DNA from: Phytohabitans kaempferiae | GTDB taxonomy: Bacteria; Actinomycetota; Actinomycetes; Mycobacteriales; Micromonosporaceae | Direction of reading: 5' to 3' | Assembly: GCF_042433955.1 (NCBI RefSeq) | Contig: NZ_JBHLUH010000013.1 | Coordinates: 62,001 to 126,000, forward strand | Length of the DNA stretch: 64,000 nucleotides | In this document: positions 49,227-58,335 of the stretch, piece by piece | How the letters are laid out: each line of letters opens with the position of its first letter | Numbering within the stretch: position 1 is the first letter of the stretch | Notes under the pieces: generated by a model | What the model saw: the letters and a program-made list of their open reading frames with translations, nothing else | Databases searched by the model: none | What the model was told of the DNA's origin: nothing | Position numbers and translations under genes: made by a program

Positions 49227-50348
49227 GTGTCCGACTCCTTACCTCGTTCCGGACCTCGTTCCGGCCCGGACGCCTGCCCCGGGGCGATCCAGGTGCACCA
49301 GGCGCTCGACGGCGGGCTGGCGCGCGTGCGCGTGCCCGGCGGCGCCCTCACCTCGGCCCGGTGGCGCGCGGTCGCGGAGGCGGCGGCCGACCTCGGTGAC
49401 GGCGGCCTCGAGCTGACCTCGCGGGGCAACCTCCAGGTCCGTGGTCTGGCGGCCGGCGCGGAGCAGTCGCTCGCCGAGCGACTGTCGGTGGCCGGCCTGC
49501 TCCCGTCGGTCACCCACGATCGGGTACGGAACATCGTCGCCTCGCCGCTGAGCGGGCGCGACGGCCGGGGCGTGCTCGACGTCCGGCCGCTCGTGGCGGA
49601 GCTGGACGCCGCGCTCCGCGCCGACCCGGCCCTCGCCGACCTGCCCGGCCGCTTCCTCTTCGCCCTCGACGACGGCCGCGGCGACGTCGCAGGGCTCGGC
49701 GCCGACGTGGGGCTGCGCGGGCGCACGGTGCTGCTCGCCGGGCGGGACAGCGGCCTGCGGGTCGCGGCGGGCGAGGCCGTGGCGGCGCTGGTGGCCGCCG
49801 CGCACGCGTTCCTCGCCGAGCGGCAGAAGGAGTGGCGACTGTCCGAACTGGACGACGGTGTCAACCGGGTCGCGGCGCGGCTCGGCGCGGCCCCGCCCGG
49901 GCTGCCGGCCGCGCGCCCCGTCTCCTGGGGCCCGATCGGGGCCGTGCCCCAGGTGGACGGTCGAGTGGCGGTCGCGGCGGCCGTACCGCTCGGGCGGCTG
50001 GACCGGGCGCAGGTGGAGGTCCTCTGTGGAGCACCGACCGTCATCGTCACGCCGTGGCGCGGGGTCGTGCTGCCGGACCTGCCCGACGAGAGCTTCCTCG
50101 CCACACTCGACGAGGCCGGGCTGGCCACCGATCCCGACTCGCCGTGGGTCGGCGTGACCGCCTGCGTCGGGTCACCGGGATGCGGCCGGGCACACGCGGA
50201 CGTCCGCGCCGACGCCGCCGTGCACCACAGTGGACATCCGTCGCACGGGCTGCCGGTGCACTGGGTCGGCTGCGAGCGTGCCTGTGGCAGCCCGGCCGGC
50301 GAGCACCTGCGGATGCTGGCCACAGTGGACGGATACGTGACGACGTGA
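49227..50348 (+). CDS. cobG: Precorrin-3B synthase CobG
   Basis: This 373-residue siroheme-free nitrite/sulfite reductase-like oxygenase makes precorrin-3B in the aerobic B12 route. The four [4Fe-4S] cysteines are in TACVGSPGCGRAHAD and WVGCERACGSP near the C-terminus. The double ferredoxin-like repeats of the family fill the N-terminal half. It needs molecular oxygen, which marks the pathway as aerobic at this step. cobH follows 67 nt later. GTG 49227 is fixed by the leaderless -10 box. Confidence 0.93.
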   Translation: MSDSLPRSGPRSGPDACPGAIQVHQALDGGLARVRVPGGALTSARWRAVAEAAADLGDGGLELTSRGNLQVRGLAAGAEQSLAERLSVAGLLPSVTHDRVRNIVASPLSGRDGRGVLDVRPLVAELDAALRADPALADLPGRFLFALDDGRGDVAGLGADVGLRGRTVLLAGRDSGLRVAAGEAVAALVAAAHAFLAERQKEWRLSELDDGVNRVAARLGAAPPGLPAARPVSWGPIGAVPQVDGRVAVAAAVPLGRLDRAQVEVLCGAPTVIVTPWRGVVLPDLPDESFLATLDEAGLATDPDSPWVGVTACVGSPGCGRAHADVRADAAVHHSGHPSHGLPVHWVGCERACGSPAGEHLRMLATVDGYVTT

Positions 50349-50415
50349 GCGAGCGAACCATCAGGCAGAGCGCGCTTGGAGCCTCGTGCCCGCCGGCAGC
50401 GAAGCGAGGACGGGC

Positions 50416-51036
50416 ATGAGCGAGTACATCAGGGACGGTGCGGAGATCTACCGGCGGTCGTTCGCGACGATCCGCGCGGAGGCCGACCTCTCCGGGCTCC
50501 CCGACGACGTGGCGCGGGTCGCGGTCCGCATGATCCACTCCTGTGGGATGGTCGACCTCGTCGCGGACCTGGCCTGGTCGGCGGGGGCGGTCGCGGCCGG
50601 GCGGGCGGCGTTGCGCGCCGGGGCGCCGATCCTCTGCGACGCCGCGATGGTGGCCGCCGGCGTGACCCGCCGCCGCCTGCCCGCCGGCAACGAGGTGGTG
50701 TGCACGCTCGGCGACCCGCGCGTGCCGGCGCTCGCCGAGCGGCTCGGCACGACCCGCAGCGCCGCCGCGCTGGAGCTGTGGCGCGACCGGCTCGACGGCG
50801 CGCTCGTCGCGGTGGGCAACGCGCCGACCGCGCTCTTCCGCCTGCTGGAGATGGTCGAGGAGGGCGCGGGGCGGCCGGCGGCGGTGCTCGGCATCCCGGT
50901 CGGCTTCATCGGCGCGGCGGAGTCCAAGCGCGCGCTCGCCGCCACCGACCTCGAACACCTGGTGGTGCACGGGCGCCGCGGCGGCAGCGCGATGACGGCG
51001 GCGGCGGTCAACGCGATCGCCAGCGAGGAGGAGTGA
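50416..51036 (+). CDS. cobH: Precorrin-8X methylmutase
   Basis: This 206-residue enzyme moves the methyl group from C-11 to C-12 to give hydrogenobyrinic acid. Family features are RMIHSCGMVDL (His active site region), LCDAAMVAAGV, VGNAPTALFRLLE and IGAAESKRAL. The ATG at 50416 follows GCGAGGACGGGC. It is coupled to the next gene by a TGATG overlap. Confidence 0.95.
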   Translation: MSEYIRDGAEIYRRSFATIRAEADLSGLPDDVARVAVRMIHSCGMVDLVADLAWSAGAVAAGRAALRAGAPILCDAAMVAAGVTRRRLPAGNEVVCTLGDPRVPALAERLGTTRSAAALELWRDRLDGALVAVGNAPTALFRLLEMVEEGAGRPAAVLGIPVGFIGAAESKRALAATDLEHLVVHGRRGGSAMTAAAVNAIASEEE

Positions 51037-52529
51037 TGGGCGCGGGGCGGCTGTACGGCGTGGGGCTCGGTCCCGGCGATCCGGAGCTGGTGACCGTCAA
51101 GGCCGCCCGGCTGGTCGAGCGGGCAGACGTGCTGGCGTACCACAGTGCCCGCCACGGCCGCAGCATCGCCCGCGCGGTCGCCGAGCCGTACCTGCGCGCG
51201 GGGCAGATCGAGGAGGCGCTGGTCTATCCGGTGACCACCGAGACGACCAACCATCCGGGCGGCTACCGGGGGGCGATCGACGAGTTCTACGCCGAGTGTG
51301 CGGCCCGCCTCGCCGCCCACCTCGACGCCGGGCGCGACGTGGTGGTGCTCTGCGAGGGCGACCCGCTCTTCTACGGCTCGTACATGCACATCCACAAGCG
51401 ACTGTCGCACCGGTACGCCACCGAGGTCGTGCCCGGCGTCACCTCGGTCAGCGCCGCGTCGGCCGTGCTCGGGCGGCCGCTCGTCGAGCGCGACGAGGTG
51501 CTCACCGTGCTGCCCGGCACGCTCCCGCCGGACGAACTGGCCCGCCGCCTCGACGGGGAGGGGCCGGCGGCGATCCTCAAACTGGGCCGCACGTTCGGGG
51601 CGGTGCGCGAGGCGCTGGCGACGGCGGGGCGGCTGGACGAGGCGTGGTACGTCGAGCGGGCCACCACCGACCGCTCACGCGTCGCCCCGCTGTCTGATGT
51701 GGACCCCGCGACGGTGCCGTACTTCTCCCTCGCCGTCCTGCCCAGCCGGGTCGCCGCGCTGCCGCCACCAGCCGTTGCCGGCCGCGAGCGGGACGGCTCC
51801 GGCGAGGTGGCCGTGGTCGGCCTGGGCCCTGCCGGTCGGGAGTGGACCACGCCCGAGGCGCAGGCGGTGCTCGCCGACGCGGACGAGCTGGTGGGCTACG
51901 GGCCGTACCTCGACCGGGTCCCGCCCAACCCGCGCCAGCGCCGCCATCCCTCGGACAACACGGAGGAGGCCGCGCGGGCCGCGTACGCACTCGACCTCGC
52001 CGCGGCCGGATCCCGCGTCGCGGTCGTCTCCTCCGGCGACCCGGGCGTCTTCGCGATGGCGAGCGCGGTGCTGGAGGTGGCCGCCCAGCCCCGGTACGCC
52101 GGCGTGCCGGTCCGCGTGGTGCCCGGGCTCACCGCGGCCCAGGCGGTGGCGAGCCGCGCGGGCGCGCCGCTCGGGCACGACTACTGTGTGCTCTCCCTCT
52201 CCGACCGCCTCAAGCCGTGGGACGTCATCGCCGATCGGCTCACCGCCGCGGCCCGCGCCGACCTGGTCATCGCCATCTACAACCCCGCCTCGCGGACCCG
52301 CACCTGGCAGGTGGAGAAGGCTCGCGACCTCCTGCTCGAACACCGCGCGCCGGACACGCCGGTGGTGATCGGGCGGGACGTGGGCGGACCGGCCGAGGAG
52401 GTGCGCGTGGTGCGCCTCGCCGACCTCGACCCGTCCGGCGTCGACATGCGGTGCCTGCTGATCGTCGGCTCCTCCACCACGCGGCAGGGGAGCGGCGGAG
52501 CGGTGTTCACGCCGCGCCGGTACCCCTGA
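51036..52529 (+). CDS. cobIJ: Fused precorrin-2 C20- and precorrin-3B C17-methyltransferase
   Basis: This 497-residue fusion has two SAM-dependent tetrapyrrole methylase domains. The first (1-250) is CobI: LYGVGLGPGDPELVTVKA, then CEGDPLFYGSYM. The second (about 255-497) is CobJ: VAVVGLGPAGREWTTPEA, then SSGDPGVFAMAS and IYNPASRTRTWQ. CobI methylates C-20 and CobJ methylates C-17 with ring contraction. The fused form is common in actinobacteria. The end overlaps convergent cobK by 23 bp. Confidence 0.96.
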   Translation: MGAGRLYGVGLGPGDPELVTVKAARLVERADVLAYHSARHGRSIARAVAEPYLRAGQIEEALVYPVTTETTNHPGGYRGAIDEFYAECAARLAAHLDAGRDVVVLCEGDPLFYGSYMHIHKRLSHRYATEVVPGVTSVSAASAVLGRPLVERDEVLTVLPGTLPPDELARRLDGEGPAAILKLGRTFGAVREALATAGRLDEAWYVERATTDRSRVAPLSDVDPATVPYFSLAVLPSRVAALPPPAVAGRERDGSGEVAVVGLGPAGREWTTPEAQAVLADADELVGYGPYLDRVPPNPRQRRHPSDNTEEAARAAYALDLAAAGSRVAVVSSGDPGVFAMASAVLEVAAQPRYAGVPVRVVPGLTAAQAVASRAGAPLGHDYCVLSLSDRLKPWDVIADRLTAAARADLVIAIYNPASRTRTWQVEKARDLLLEHRAPDTPVVIGRDVGGPAEEVRVVRLADLDPSGVDMRCLLIVGSSTTRQGSGGAVFTPRRYP

Positions 52530-53241
52530 GCCATTCGACGGCCTCCTCCACGGTGGAGACCCGGGCCACGCCCTCGGCGAGCGCCGGCCGGTCGACCATC
52601 ACGACCGGGATGCCCCGCCGCCGGGCCGCGACGAGCTTGGCGGCGGTCATGGTGCCGCCACTGTCCTTTGTGACCAGTACGTCGATCGCGTGCTCCCGCA
52701 TCAGCTCCGCCTCACCCTCCACCGTGTACGGTCCCCGGTCGAGCAGCAGGTGATGCCGGGCCGGCAGCGGGGGAGCGGGCGGGTCGACGGTACGTACCAG
52801 GAAGAGGAGCGGAAGCCCGGCGAAGGCGGCGAGGCTCTGCCGGCCGGTGGTGAGCATGGCGCGCGAGCCGAGCCCCGGGAGCGCGGCGGCGGCCGCCTCG
52901 ACGCTCGGTACGCGCCGCCAGTCGTCGCCCGGCTCGGCGACCCAGCCGGGGCGGTGCAGGGCGAGCAGCGGCACGCCGGTGGCCCGCGTGGCGGCGACGG
53001 CCGAGGCGCTGATCCGGCTCGCGAACGGGTGCGTCGCGTCGACCACCGCCCCCACACGCTCGCGCACCAGCCAGGCGGCCAGCCCGTCCGGCCCGCCGAA
53101 GCCGCCGACCCGCACGCCGCCCTCGGGCAGGCGCGGGTCGCGTACCCGGCCGGCGAGCGACGTGACCACCTGCCAGCCGGCCGCGCGCGCCGCCAGGGCA
53201 CGGGCCTCGCCGGTGCCACCGAGGATGAGCAGCCTTCGCAC
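52507..53241 (-). CDS. cobK: Precorrin-6A reductase
   Basis: This 244-residue NAD(P)H-dependent reductase reduces precorrin-6A. The N-terminal nucleotide motif is LILGGTGEARALA, then VVDATHPFASRIS (conserved DATHP), and later VTKDSGGTMTAAK. The GTG start at 53241 is 6 nt after CAGACT, a weak -10 box. It lies on the opposite strand to its neighbours cobIJ and cbiD. Confidence 0.94.
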   Translation of the reverse strand: MRRLLILGGTGEARALAARAAGWQVVTSLAGRVRDPRLPEGGVRVGGFGGPDGLAAWLVRERVGAVVDATHPFASRISASAVAATRATGVPLLALHRPGWVAEPGDDWRRVPSVEAAAAALPGLGSRAMLTTGRQSLAAFAGLPLLFLVRTVDPPAPPLPARHHLLLDRGPYTVEGEAELMREHAIDVLVTKDSGGTMTAAKLVAARRRGIPVVMVDRPALAEGVARVSTVEEAVEWLRGTGAA

Positions 53242-53297
53242 GGGTCCAGTCTGGCCGTCGACCCCGGAACGCCGCGCGCGGGAGGGTGGGGCATGCT

Positions 53298-54368
53298 GTG
53301 GCGGTGACTCTCCGCTACGGCTGGACCACCGGCGCCTGCGCGACCGCGGCCACGACGGCCGCCTACACGGCGCTGCTCACCGGTGCCTTTCCCGACCCGG
53401 TCGAGGTCGTACTGCCGAAGGGGCAACGCCCCACGTTCGCGCTCGCGGTCGAGGAGCTGAGCGGAGAGTCAGTCACCGCAGGCGTCGTGAAGGACGCGGG
53501 CGACGACCCGGACGTCACGCACGGTGCGCTCATCCGCGCGACGGTCACGGCCGCCCGGCCGGGCAGCGGCGTGCTCTTCCGGGCCGGGCGGGGCGTCGGC
53601 ACGGTCACCAAGCCCGGCCTCCCGCTCGCGGTCGGCGAGCCGGCGATCAACCCGGTGCCGCGCCGCATGATGCGCGAGGCGGTCGCGGACGTCGCCGCCC
53701 GCCACGGCGGCACCGGCGACGCGCTCGTGGAGATCTCCGTCGACGGCGGCGAGGAGCTGGCCCAGCGCACCTGGAACCCGCGGCTCGGCATCGTGGGCGG
53801 GCTCTCCATCCTGGGTACGACCGGTGTGGTGGTGCCGTACTCCTGCTCCGCCTGGATCGACAGCATCCGCCGCGGCATCGACGTGGCCCGCGCGGCCGGC
53901 CGGCGGCACGTGGCGGGGTGCACGGGCAGCACGTCCGAGCGGGTCGCCGCCGAGCTTCACGACCTGCCCGAGGACGCGCTGCTCGACATGGGCGACTTCG
54001 CCGGCGCGGTGCTCAAGTACCTGCGCCGCCATCCGGTGCCCCGCCTCACCATCGCCGGCGGCATCGGCAAACTGTCCAAACTGGCCGAGGGGCACCTTGA
54101 CCTCCACTCTGGACGTTCCCAGGTGGACCTTGCGGCGATGGCCGAGACCGTGCGCGCGGCGGGCGGCGACGGCGAGCTGGTGGCCCGCGTCGCCGCCGCC
54201 AACACCGCGCTCGAGGCGCTCGGCCACTGCCAGGCCGCGGGGCTGCCGCTCGGCGACCTGATCGCGGAGAAGGCCCGGCGGACCGCCGTCGCGGTGCTCC
54301 GCGAGGCGCCCGTCACGGTCGACGTGGTGGTGATCGACCGCGCCGGTACGGTGGTCGGCCGCGCCTAG
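53298..54368 (+). CDS. cbiD: Cobalt-precorrin-5B C1-methyltransferase CbiD
   Basis: This 356-residue SAM-dependent methyltransferase removes the C-20 extruded fragment and methylates C-1 in the anaerobic B12 route: RYGWTTGACATAATTAAY, VTKPGLPLAVGEPAINPVPR and LGTTGVVVPYS are family signatures. In the aerobic route CobF does this job; no CobF is in the window. Several starts are possible: GTG 53298 or 53304. The latter lies 6 nt after CATGCT (53292-53297) and would be leaderless. Confidence 0.93.
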   Translation: MAVTLRYGWTTGACATAATTAAYTALLTGAFPDPVEVVLPKGQRPTFALAVEELSGESVTAGVVKDAGDDPDVTHGALIRATVTAARPGSGVLFRAGRGVGTVTKPGLPLAVGEPAINPVPRRMMREAVADVAARHGGTGDALVEISVDGGEELAQRTWNPRLGIVGGLSILGTTGVVVPYSCSAWIDSIRRGIDVARAAGRRHVAGCTGSTSERVAAELHDLPEDALLDMGDFAGAVLKYLRRHPVPRLTIAGGIGKLSKLAEGHLDLHSGRSQVDLAAMAETVRAAGGDGELVARVAAANTALEALGHCQAAGLPLGDLIAEKARRTAVAVLREAPVTVDVVVIDRAGTVVGRA

Positions 54369-54369
54369 C

Positions 54370-54470
54370 GCGGTGACCGCCGACCTTCGCCGCGCCGGGT
54401 GACCACCGACTTTTTCGCCGGGCCGGGTGACCGGCGGCCGAAGGTCGCCGGCTGCCCGGTGAACGCCGGC
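54370..54470 (+). repeat. Short imperfect tandem repeats after cbiD
   Basis: GGTGACC recurs at about 32-bp spacing, within units like CGCCGGGTGACCACCGAC. The units are imperfect. It may serve as a terminator region between cbiD and the convergent VOC gene. Confidence 0.5.
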
Positions 54471-54835
54471 TAGCTGCGGGGACAGAGGCAGAACGGATGC
54501 CCGGCGGGGTCGACGAGCACGCGCCACCGGTCACCGCCCGGCTGGAACTCCGGCTTGGTCGCGCCGGCCGAGAGGCATAGCTCCTCCGCCTTGTCGAGGT
54601 CGTCCACTCCGAAGTCGAAGTGGAACTGCTTGGTGCCGCCCGGGTTGGGCCACGCCGGCGCCTGGTAGCCCTCGACGCGCCCGAACCCGATCGACGTGGT
54701 GCCGTCGCTGACCATGGCGTACTCGGCCTCGCTGTGGGTCACCTCCCAGCCCAGCACCTGGTGGTAGAACTCCGCGAGCGCGGCCGGGTCGGGGCTGTCG
54801 AGGTTGACCATGATGAGGCTGGCGATTCCTGTCAT
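54470..54835 (-). CDS. VOC-family protein
   Basis: This 121-residue protein has the glyoxalase/dioxygenase fold: an opening strand ASLIMVNLDSPDPAALAEFY, QVLGWEV, a His in FHFDFGVDD and the closing GHPFCLCP. Metal ligands are only partly visible. Substrate unknown. It is unrelated to the cob genes around it. ATG at 54835 has GAGGGTGGGGGC before it. Confidence 0.83.
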   Translation of the reverse strand: MTGIASLIMVNLDSPDPAALAEFYHQVLGWEVTHSEAEYAMVSDGTTSIGFGRVEGYQAPAWPNPGGTKQFHFDFGVDDLDKAEELCLSAGATKPEFQPGGDRWRVLVDPAGHPFCLCPRS

Positions 54836-54876
54836 GCCCCCACCCTCGCTGGTGGTGACTGACACCTCGTGTCAGG

Positions 54877-55491
54877 TTATTCGCACGCGATCCCGTCGCC
54901 GTCGCGGTCGAGGTCATAGATGTCGTCGCCGATCACTCTGACCGGCCCGCTGACGTACGCCGGGCCGTTGCCGCCCCCGCCCGCGCAGTCGACGTCGCTG
55001 GCGATCGGCACGCAGCCGCTGTAGTTGGGGTCGCACTGGCGGGTCGGCTTCTTCGTGCCGACCACCGTGACCTCGGTGACCGGCTGCTTGGTGACCGCCT
55101 CCCGGAGCAGCTTGCGGCCGGTTTCCTTCCCGTCGGTGTACGTCACCTCGTAGGTCAGCGTCTTCACTCCCGTGACCCCCTTGGTCCGCACCTTGCGCGT
55201 GCCCTCGGCGAGGGAGGAGTCCTTGACGGTGCTCCGCTTGAAGGCGATCTTCTGCGTCACCGTCACCTCCTTGACCTCCAGCACGGGCGAGGGCGTCGCC
55301 GCCGGCGAGGGCTGGGCGACGGTGGTGGGCTCCTCGCTCGGCGTCTCCTCGGTGGTCACGACCTCCGCTGCTGTGTTCTCCGACTCGAGGGCGCGCTCTG
55401 TTCGGGACGGCTCGGCGGAGGCGCATGCCACCAGTAAGCCGGCGGCACAGGCGATGGCGGCGGCCCGGAGCAGTACCTTTCGTACCCTCAT
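54877..55491 (-). CDS. Lipoprotein with G5 and Excalibur domains
   Basis: This 204-residue exported lipoprotein has a signal ending in the lipobox LVAC (Cys21), a Thr/Pro/Glu-rich spacer, a G5 domain (about 75-155, with EVTYTDGKETGRKLL) and a C-terminal Excalibur calcium-binding motif DLDRDGDGIACE. Similar proteins bind peptidoglycan or surface polymers. AGGGGGA lies 6 nt before the ATG at 55491. Confidence 0.9.
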   Translation of the reverse strand: MRVRKVLLRAAAIACAAGLLVACASAEPSRTERALESENTAAEVVTTEETPSEEPTTVAQPSPAATPSPVLEVKEVTVTQKIAFKRSTVKDSSLAEGTRKVRTKGVTGVKTLTYEVTYTDGKETGRKLLREAVTKQPVTEVTVVGTKKPTRQCDPNYSGCVPIASDVDCAGGGGNGPAYVSGPVRVIGDDIYDLDRDGDGIACE

Positions 55492-55754
55492 GTGTGTCCC
55501 CCTGGTTTGTGAGGGCACGTACGGTACATCCGGTCGTGGCGAGATCACCGTCGGTCGTTGATGCGGTCCACGCGACCCGACCGGAACCGTCCGCCGCGAC
55601 ACCGCCCACCCTCTGTGGACACTCGGCCGTCGGCAGTGGACAGACGACCGCCCCGCCCTCCGCCGATCAAGGAGGCGGCCTCGCCACTCCGGCCACGCAT
55701 AGGCTGAACCGGTGGACCGCGACCGCGCGGCCCGGGTTCTGCCATGCTGACGTC
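55492..55754. other. Intergenic region, nothing recognised
   Basis: 263 bp between divergent genes. CATGCT at 55743-55748, 6 nt before GTG 55755, may be the -10 box of the rightward gene. I see no other feature. Confidence 0.4.
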
Positions 55755-56006
55755 GTGGCTGAGCACGATCGGAGTGATGAGGTCCAGCGCCTCCTCGACG
55801 ACCTGTGCGTCAACCTCGGGTTCTGCCTGCCGCGCGAGGAGCAGCGCCGGTTGCGGGTCTCACCGCCTCCCGACGCGGAGAGCTTCACCGTCGCGGTGTT
55901 CGAGGCCGAAGGGCTGGACCCCCGCCAAGACAAGCGGCTCTACCGAGACGTGCGGGACACGATTGATCAGCACATGCGCCGGTGGCCCGAGACGAACGCG
56001 AACTGA
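55755..56006 (+). CDS. Small conserved protein of unknown function
   Basis: This 83-residue acidic protein starts AEHDRSDEVQRLLDDLCVNLGFCLPREEQ and ends RDTIDQHMRRWPETNAN. It is mostly helical, with two Cys in the first 30 residues. I do not recognise a family. GTG at 55755 is supported by a CATGCT box 6 nt before. The next 389 bp hold no gene. Confidence 0.7.
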   Translation: MAEHDRSDEVQRLLDDLCVNLGFCLPREEQRRLRVSPPPDAESFTVAVFEAEGLDPRQDKRLYRDVRDTIDQHMRRWPETNAN

Positions 56007-56395
56007 TCACCTGACGGACCGGTGCCCGGGGCTGCGGCCCGCCAACGGGGTAACCGCTTCGGGTGTTTCGTGTCTACGGCCAACTCGCGCGGAGCGGGGC
56101 TGGGCGCATCGGTGCGCCCAGCTCGAAAGCCTCTCCGACACGGCGCCCGCCCGCCACCGCAAGCCGGGTCTGGGATGGGGTGTGGGAGGTGTGTGCGGCT
56201 GCCCGCCGCCCGTGCTGCGCGCGAACATGGCCTGCCGGGTCCCGGCGACTCTCCGTGTCGCCGAGCCCGCATGGAATCGCGATCGAGACGACTTATGGCG
56301 CCACCGGCGCGACAACTCTGCCCGCGAACCGGTCGCGCAGCGAGCCGCGCGCTGGCCGCGCGCGCGATGTGCCGGGGCGGGCGTGACGTGGGCGG
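56007..56395. other. Gap of 389 bp, repeat B copy 3 and unknown sequence
   Basis: Only repeat B copy 3 (56101-56136) is recognised. The remainder holds no convincing gene. GC-rich clusters near 56340-56370 (GCGCGC runs) may mark a decayed stretch. Confidence 0.5.
56101..56136 (-). repeat. Palindromic repeat B, copy 3
   Basis: TGGGCGCATCGGTGCGCCCA, then GCTCGAAAGCCTCTCC. It has three differences from copies 1 and 2; the first disrupts the perfect palindrome to a T-G pair. Confidence 0.85.
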
Positions 56396-57136
56396 TCAGC
56401 GGGTGCGGGCGGCCGAGTACAGGTGGCTGTCCGGGAAGTCGGCGGCGGTCAGCGTGCGGCCGACCACGACGACCGCGGTGCGGCGTACGTCGGCTTCGGC
56501 CACCTGGGCGGCGATGGTGGCGAGCGACCCGCGCAGGATGACCTCGTCGGGGCGGGAGGCGTACGCGACCACGGCGGCCGGGCAGTCGGCGCCGTAGAAG
56601 GGGGTGAGGGCGGCCACGATGTCGTCGATGCGGTGTACGGCCAGGTGGAGCACGAGCGTCGCGTGGCTGGCGGCGAGCGTGGCCAGGTCTTCGCTGGCCG
56701 GCATGGGGGTGGCCTGGCCGGACACGCGGGTGAGGACCACGGTCTGGCCCACGCCGGGCACGGTGAGTTCGCGGCCGAGGGAGGCGGCGGCCGCGGCGAA
56801 GGCGGGTACGCCGGGGGTGACGTCGTAGGGGATGCCGGCCGCGTCGAGGCGGCGCATCTGCTCGGCCATCGCGCTGAAGATCGAGGGGTCGCCGGAGTGG
56901 AGGCGGGCCACGTCGTGGCCGGCGGCGTGGGCGGTGGCCATCTCGGCGACGATCTCGTCGAGCGTGAGGTTGGCGGTGTCCACCTTGCGGGCGCCGGGCG
57001 GGCAGGCGTCGAGGAGGGCGGCGGGCACGAGGCTGCCGGCGTAGAGGCAGACCGGGCTCGCCGCGATCAGGTCACGGCCGCGGACGGTGATCAGGTCGGC
57101 CGCGCCCGGGCCGGCGCCGATGAAGTGGACCGTCAC
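56396..57136 (-). CDS. cobM: Precorrin-4 C11-methyltransferase
   Basis: This 246-residue SAM-dependent methyltransferase methylates C-11 of precorrin-4. It has the family opening VHFIGAGPGAADLITVRG, then LHSGDPSIFSAM and GVPAFAAAAASLGREL. GTG at 57136 overlaps the cobL stop (GTGA). It is the last gene of a leftward run PPOX-cobL-cobM. Confidence 0.95.
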   Translation of the reverse strand: MTVHFIGAGPGAADLITVRGRDLIAASPVCLYAGSLVPAALLDACPPGARKVDTANLTLDEIVAEMATAHAAGHDVARLHSGDPSIFSAMAEQMRRLDAAGIPYDVTPGVPAFAAAAASLGRELTVPGVGQTVVLTRVSGQATPMPASEDLATLAASHATLVLHLAVHRIDDIVAALTPFYGADCPAAVVAYASRPDEVILRGSLATIAAQVAEADVRRTAVVVVGRTLTAADFPDSHLYSAARTR

Positions 57137-58335
57137 CGGGCGGGCTCCTCGGTGCGGACCGCCGCCCACTGGACCACGGGCAGCGCGGGGCGCCAGGCGG
57201 TGAAGCCGCCGACCGGGCCGGCCCGGCTCACCTCGATCCTCGTGAGGTCGCCGCCCATCTTGGCGTGCCACGCCGCCAGGATCGCCTCCGACTCCAGGGT
57301 CACCGCGTTGGCGACCAGGCGGCCGCCGGGCGCCAGGGCGGACCAGCACGCCTCGACCATGCCGGGCTCGGTGAGGCCGCCGCCGACGAAGACCGCGTCG
57401 GGGCGGGGGAGCGCGTCCAGCGCCGCGGGGGCTCGGCCCTCCACAATCGACAGTCCGGGTACGCCGAGGGCCGCCGCGTTGGTGCGGACGCGCGCGGCGC
57501 GGGACGGGTCGGCCTCGACCGCCACCGCGCGGCAGGAGGGGTGCGCGCGCATCCACTCGATCGCGATGCTGCCCGCTCCCGCGCCCACGTCCCACAGCAA
57601 CTGGCCGGGGACGGGGGCGAGGCGGGCGAGGGAGATCGCGCGTACCTCGCGCTTGGTGAGCTGTCCATCGTGTACGTACGCGTCGTCGGGCAGGCCAGGC
57701 TGGGCGGGCAGCACGGCCGACCCCACGCACTCGACGGCGACGATCGTGAGCGGGTCGCCCGGCGGCCAGCCGGACGCGGCGGTGCCCCGGACCACGCGCT
57801 CCCGTGGGCCGCCCAGCTGTTCGAGGACGGTCAAGCCACTCGCCTCGTACCCACGGCTGGAAAGCAGGCCCGCGACGGTGGCGGCGCCCGCCCCCAGGAC
57901 GAGCAGGCGGCGGCCCGGGGTGATCCTGGGGTGCAGCAGCTCGGGCGGGCGGCCGACCAGGCCGACGACCTCGACCTCCTCCATGGCCCAGCCGAGGCGG
58001 GCGCAGGCGAGCGAGATCGACGAGGCGGCCGGGAGCACGGTGACCCGCTCGGGGCCGAGGGCGCGCAGGATGGCGGCGCCGATGCCGTGGTGCATCGGGT
58101 CGCCGCTGGCCAGCACGCACGCCCGCCGACCCCGCTGCGCGCCGAGGAGGCCGGGGAGCGCGGGCATCAGCGGCGAGGGCCACGGGAGGCGTTCGCCGCC
58201 GGCGTGGTCGGGCACGAGCGCGAGCTGGCGGCGGCTGCCCAGCAGCACCTCCGCGGAGAGCACCGCGGCCTGGGCGGTCTCGGACAGGCCGGCCCAGCCG
58301 TCCGCGCCGATGCCGACCACGACGACCTCAGACAT
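57133..58335 (-). CDS. cobL: Precorrin-6Y C5,15-methyltransferase (decarboxylating)
   Basis: This 400-residue enzyme has two fused domains. The N-terminal methylase (1-205) shows VVVVGIGADGWAGLSE, ASGDPMHHGIGAA. The C-terminal (about 215-400) is a class I SAM methyltransferase, QLLWDVGAGAGSIAIEWMR, VEGRAPAALDALPRPDAVFVGGG, that also decarboxylates. It adds methyls at C-5 and C-15. It overlaps the upstream PPOX gene by 8 bp. Confidence 0.95.
   Translation of the reverse strand: MSEVVVVGIGADGWAGLSETAQAAVLSAEVLLGSRRQLALVPDHAGGERLPWPSPLMPALPGLLGAQRGRRACVLASGDPMHHGIGAAILRALGPERVTVLPAASSISLACARLGWAMEEVEVVGLVGRPPELLHPRITPGRRLLVLGAGAATVAGLLSSRGYEASGLTVLEQLGGPRERVVRGTAASGWPPGDPLTIVAVECVGSAVLPAQPGLPDDAYVHDGQLTKREVRAISLARLAPVPGQLLWDVGAGAGSIAIEWMRAHPSCRAVAVEADPSRAARVRTNAAALGVPGLSIVEGRAPAALDALPRPDAVFVGGGLTEPGMVEACWSALAPGGRLVANAVTLESEAILAAWHAKMGGDLTRIEVSRAGPVGGFTAWRPALPVVQWAAVRTEEPAR

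Noticed and set aside
50349..50415. Small gene between cobG and cobH
   Set aside because: The 67 bp hold no start with a ribosome-binding site; the sequence looks like an intercistronic repeat of the GAGCGAGCGAACCATC kind common in this family.
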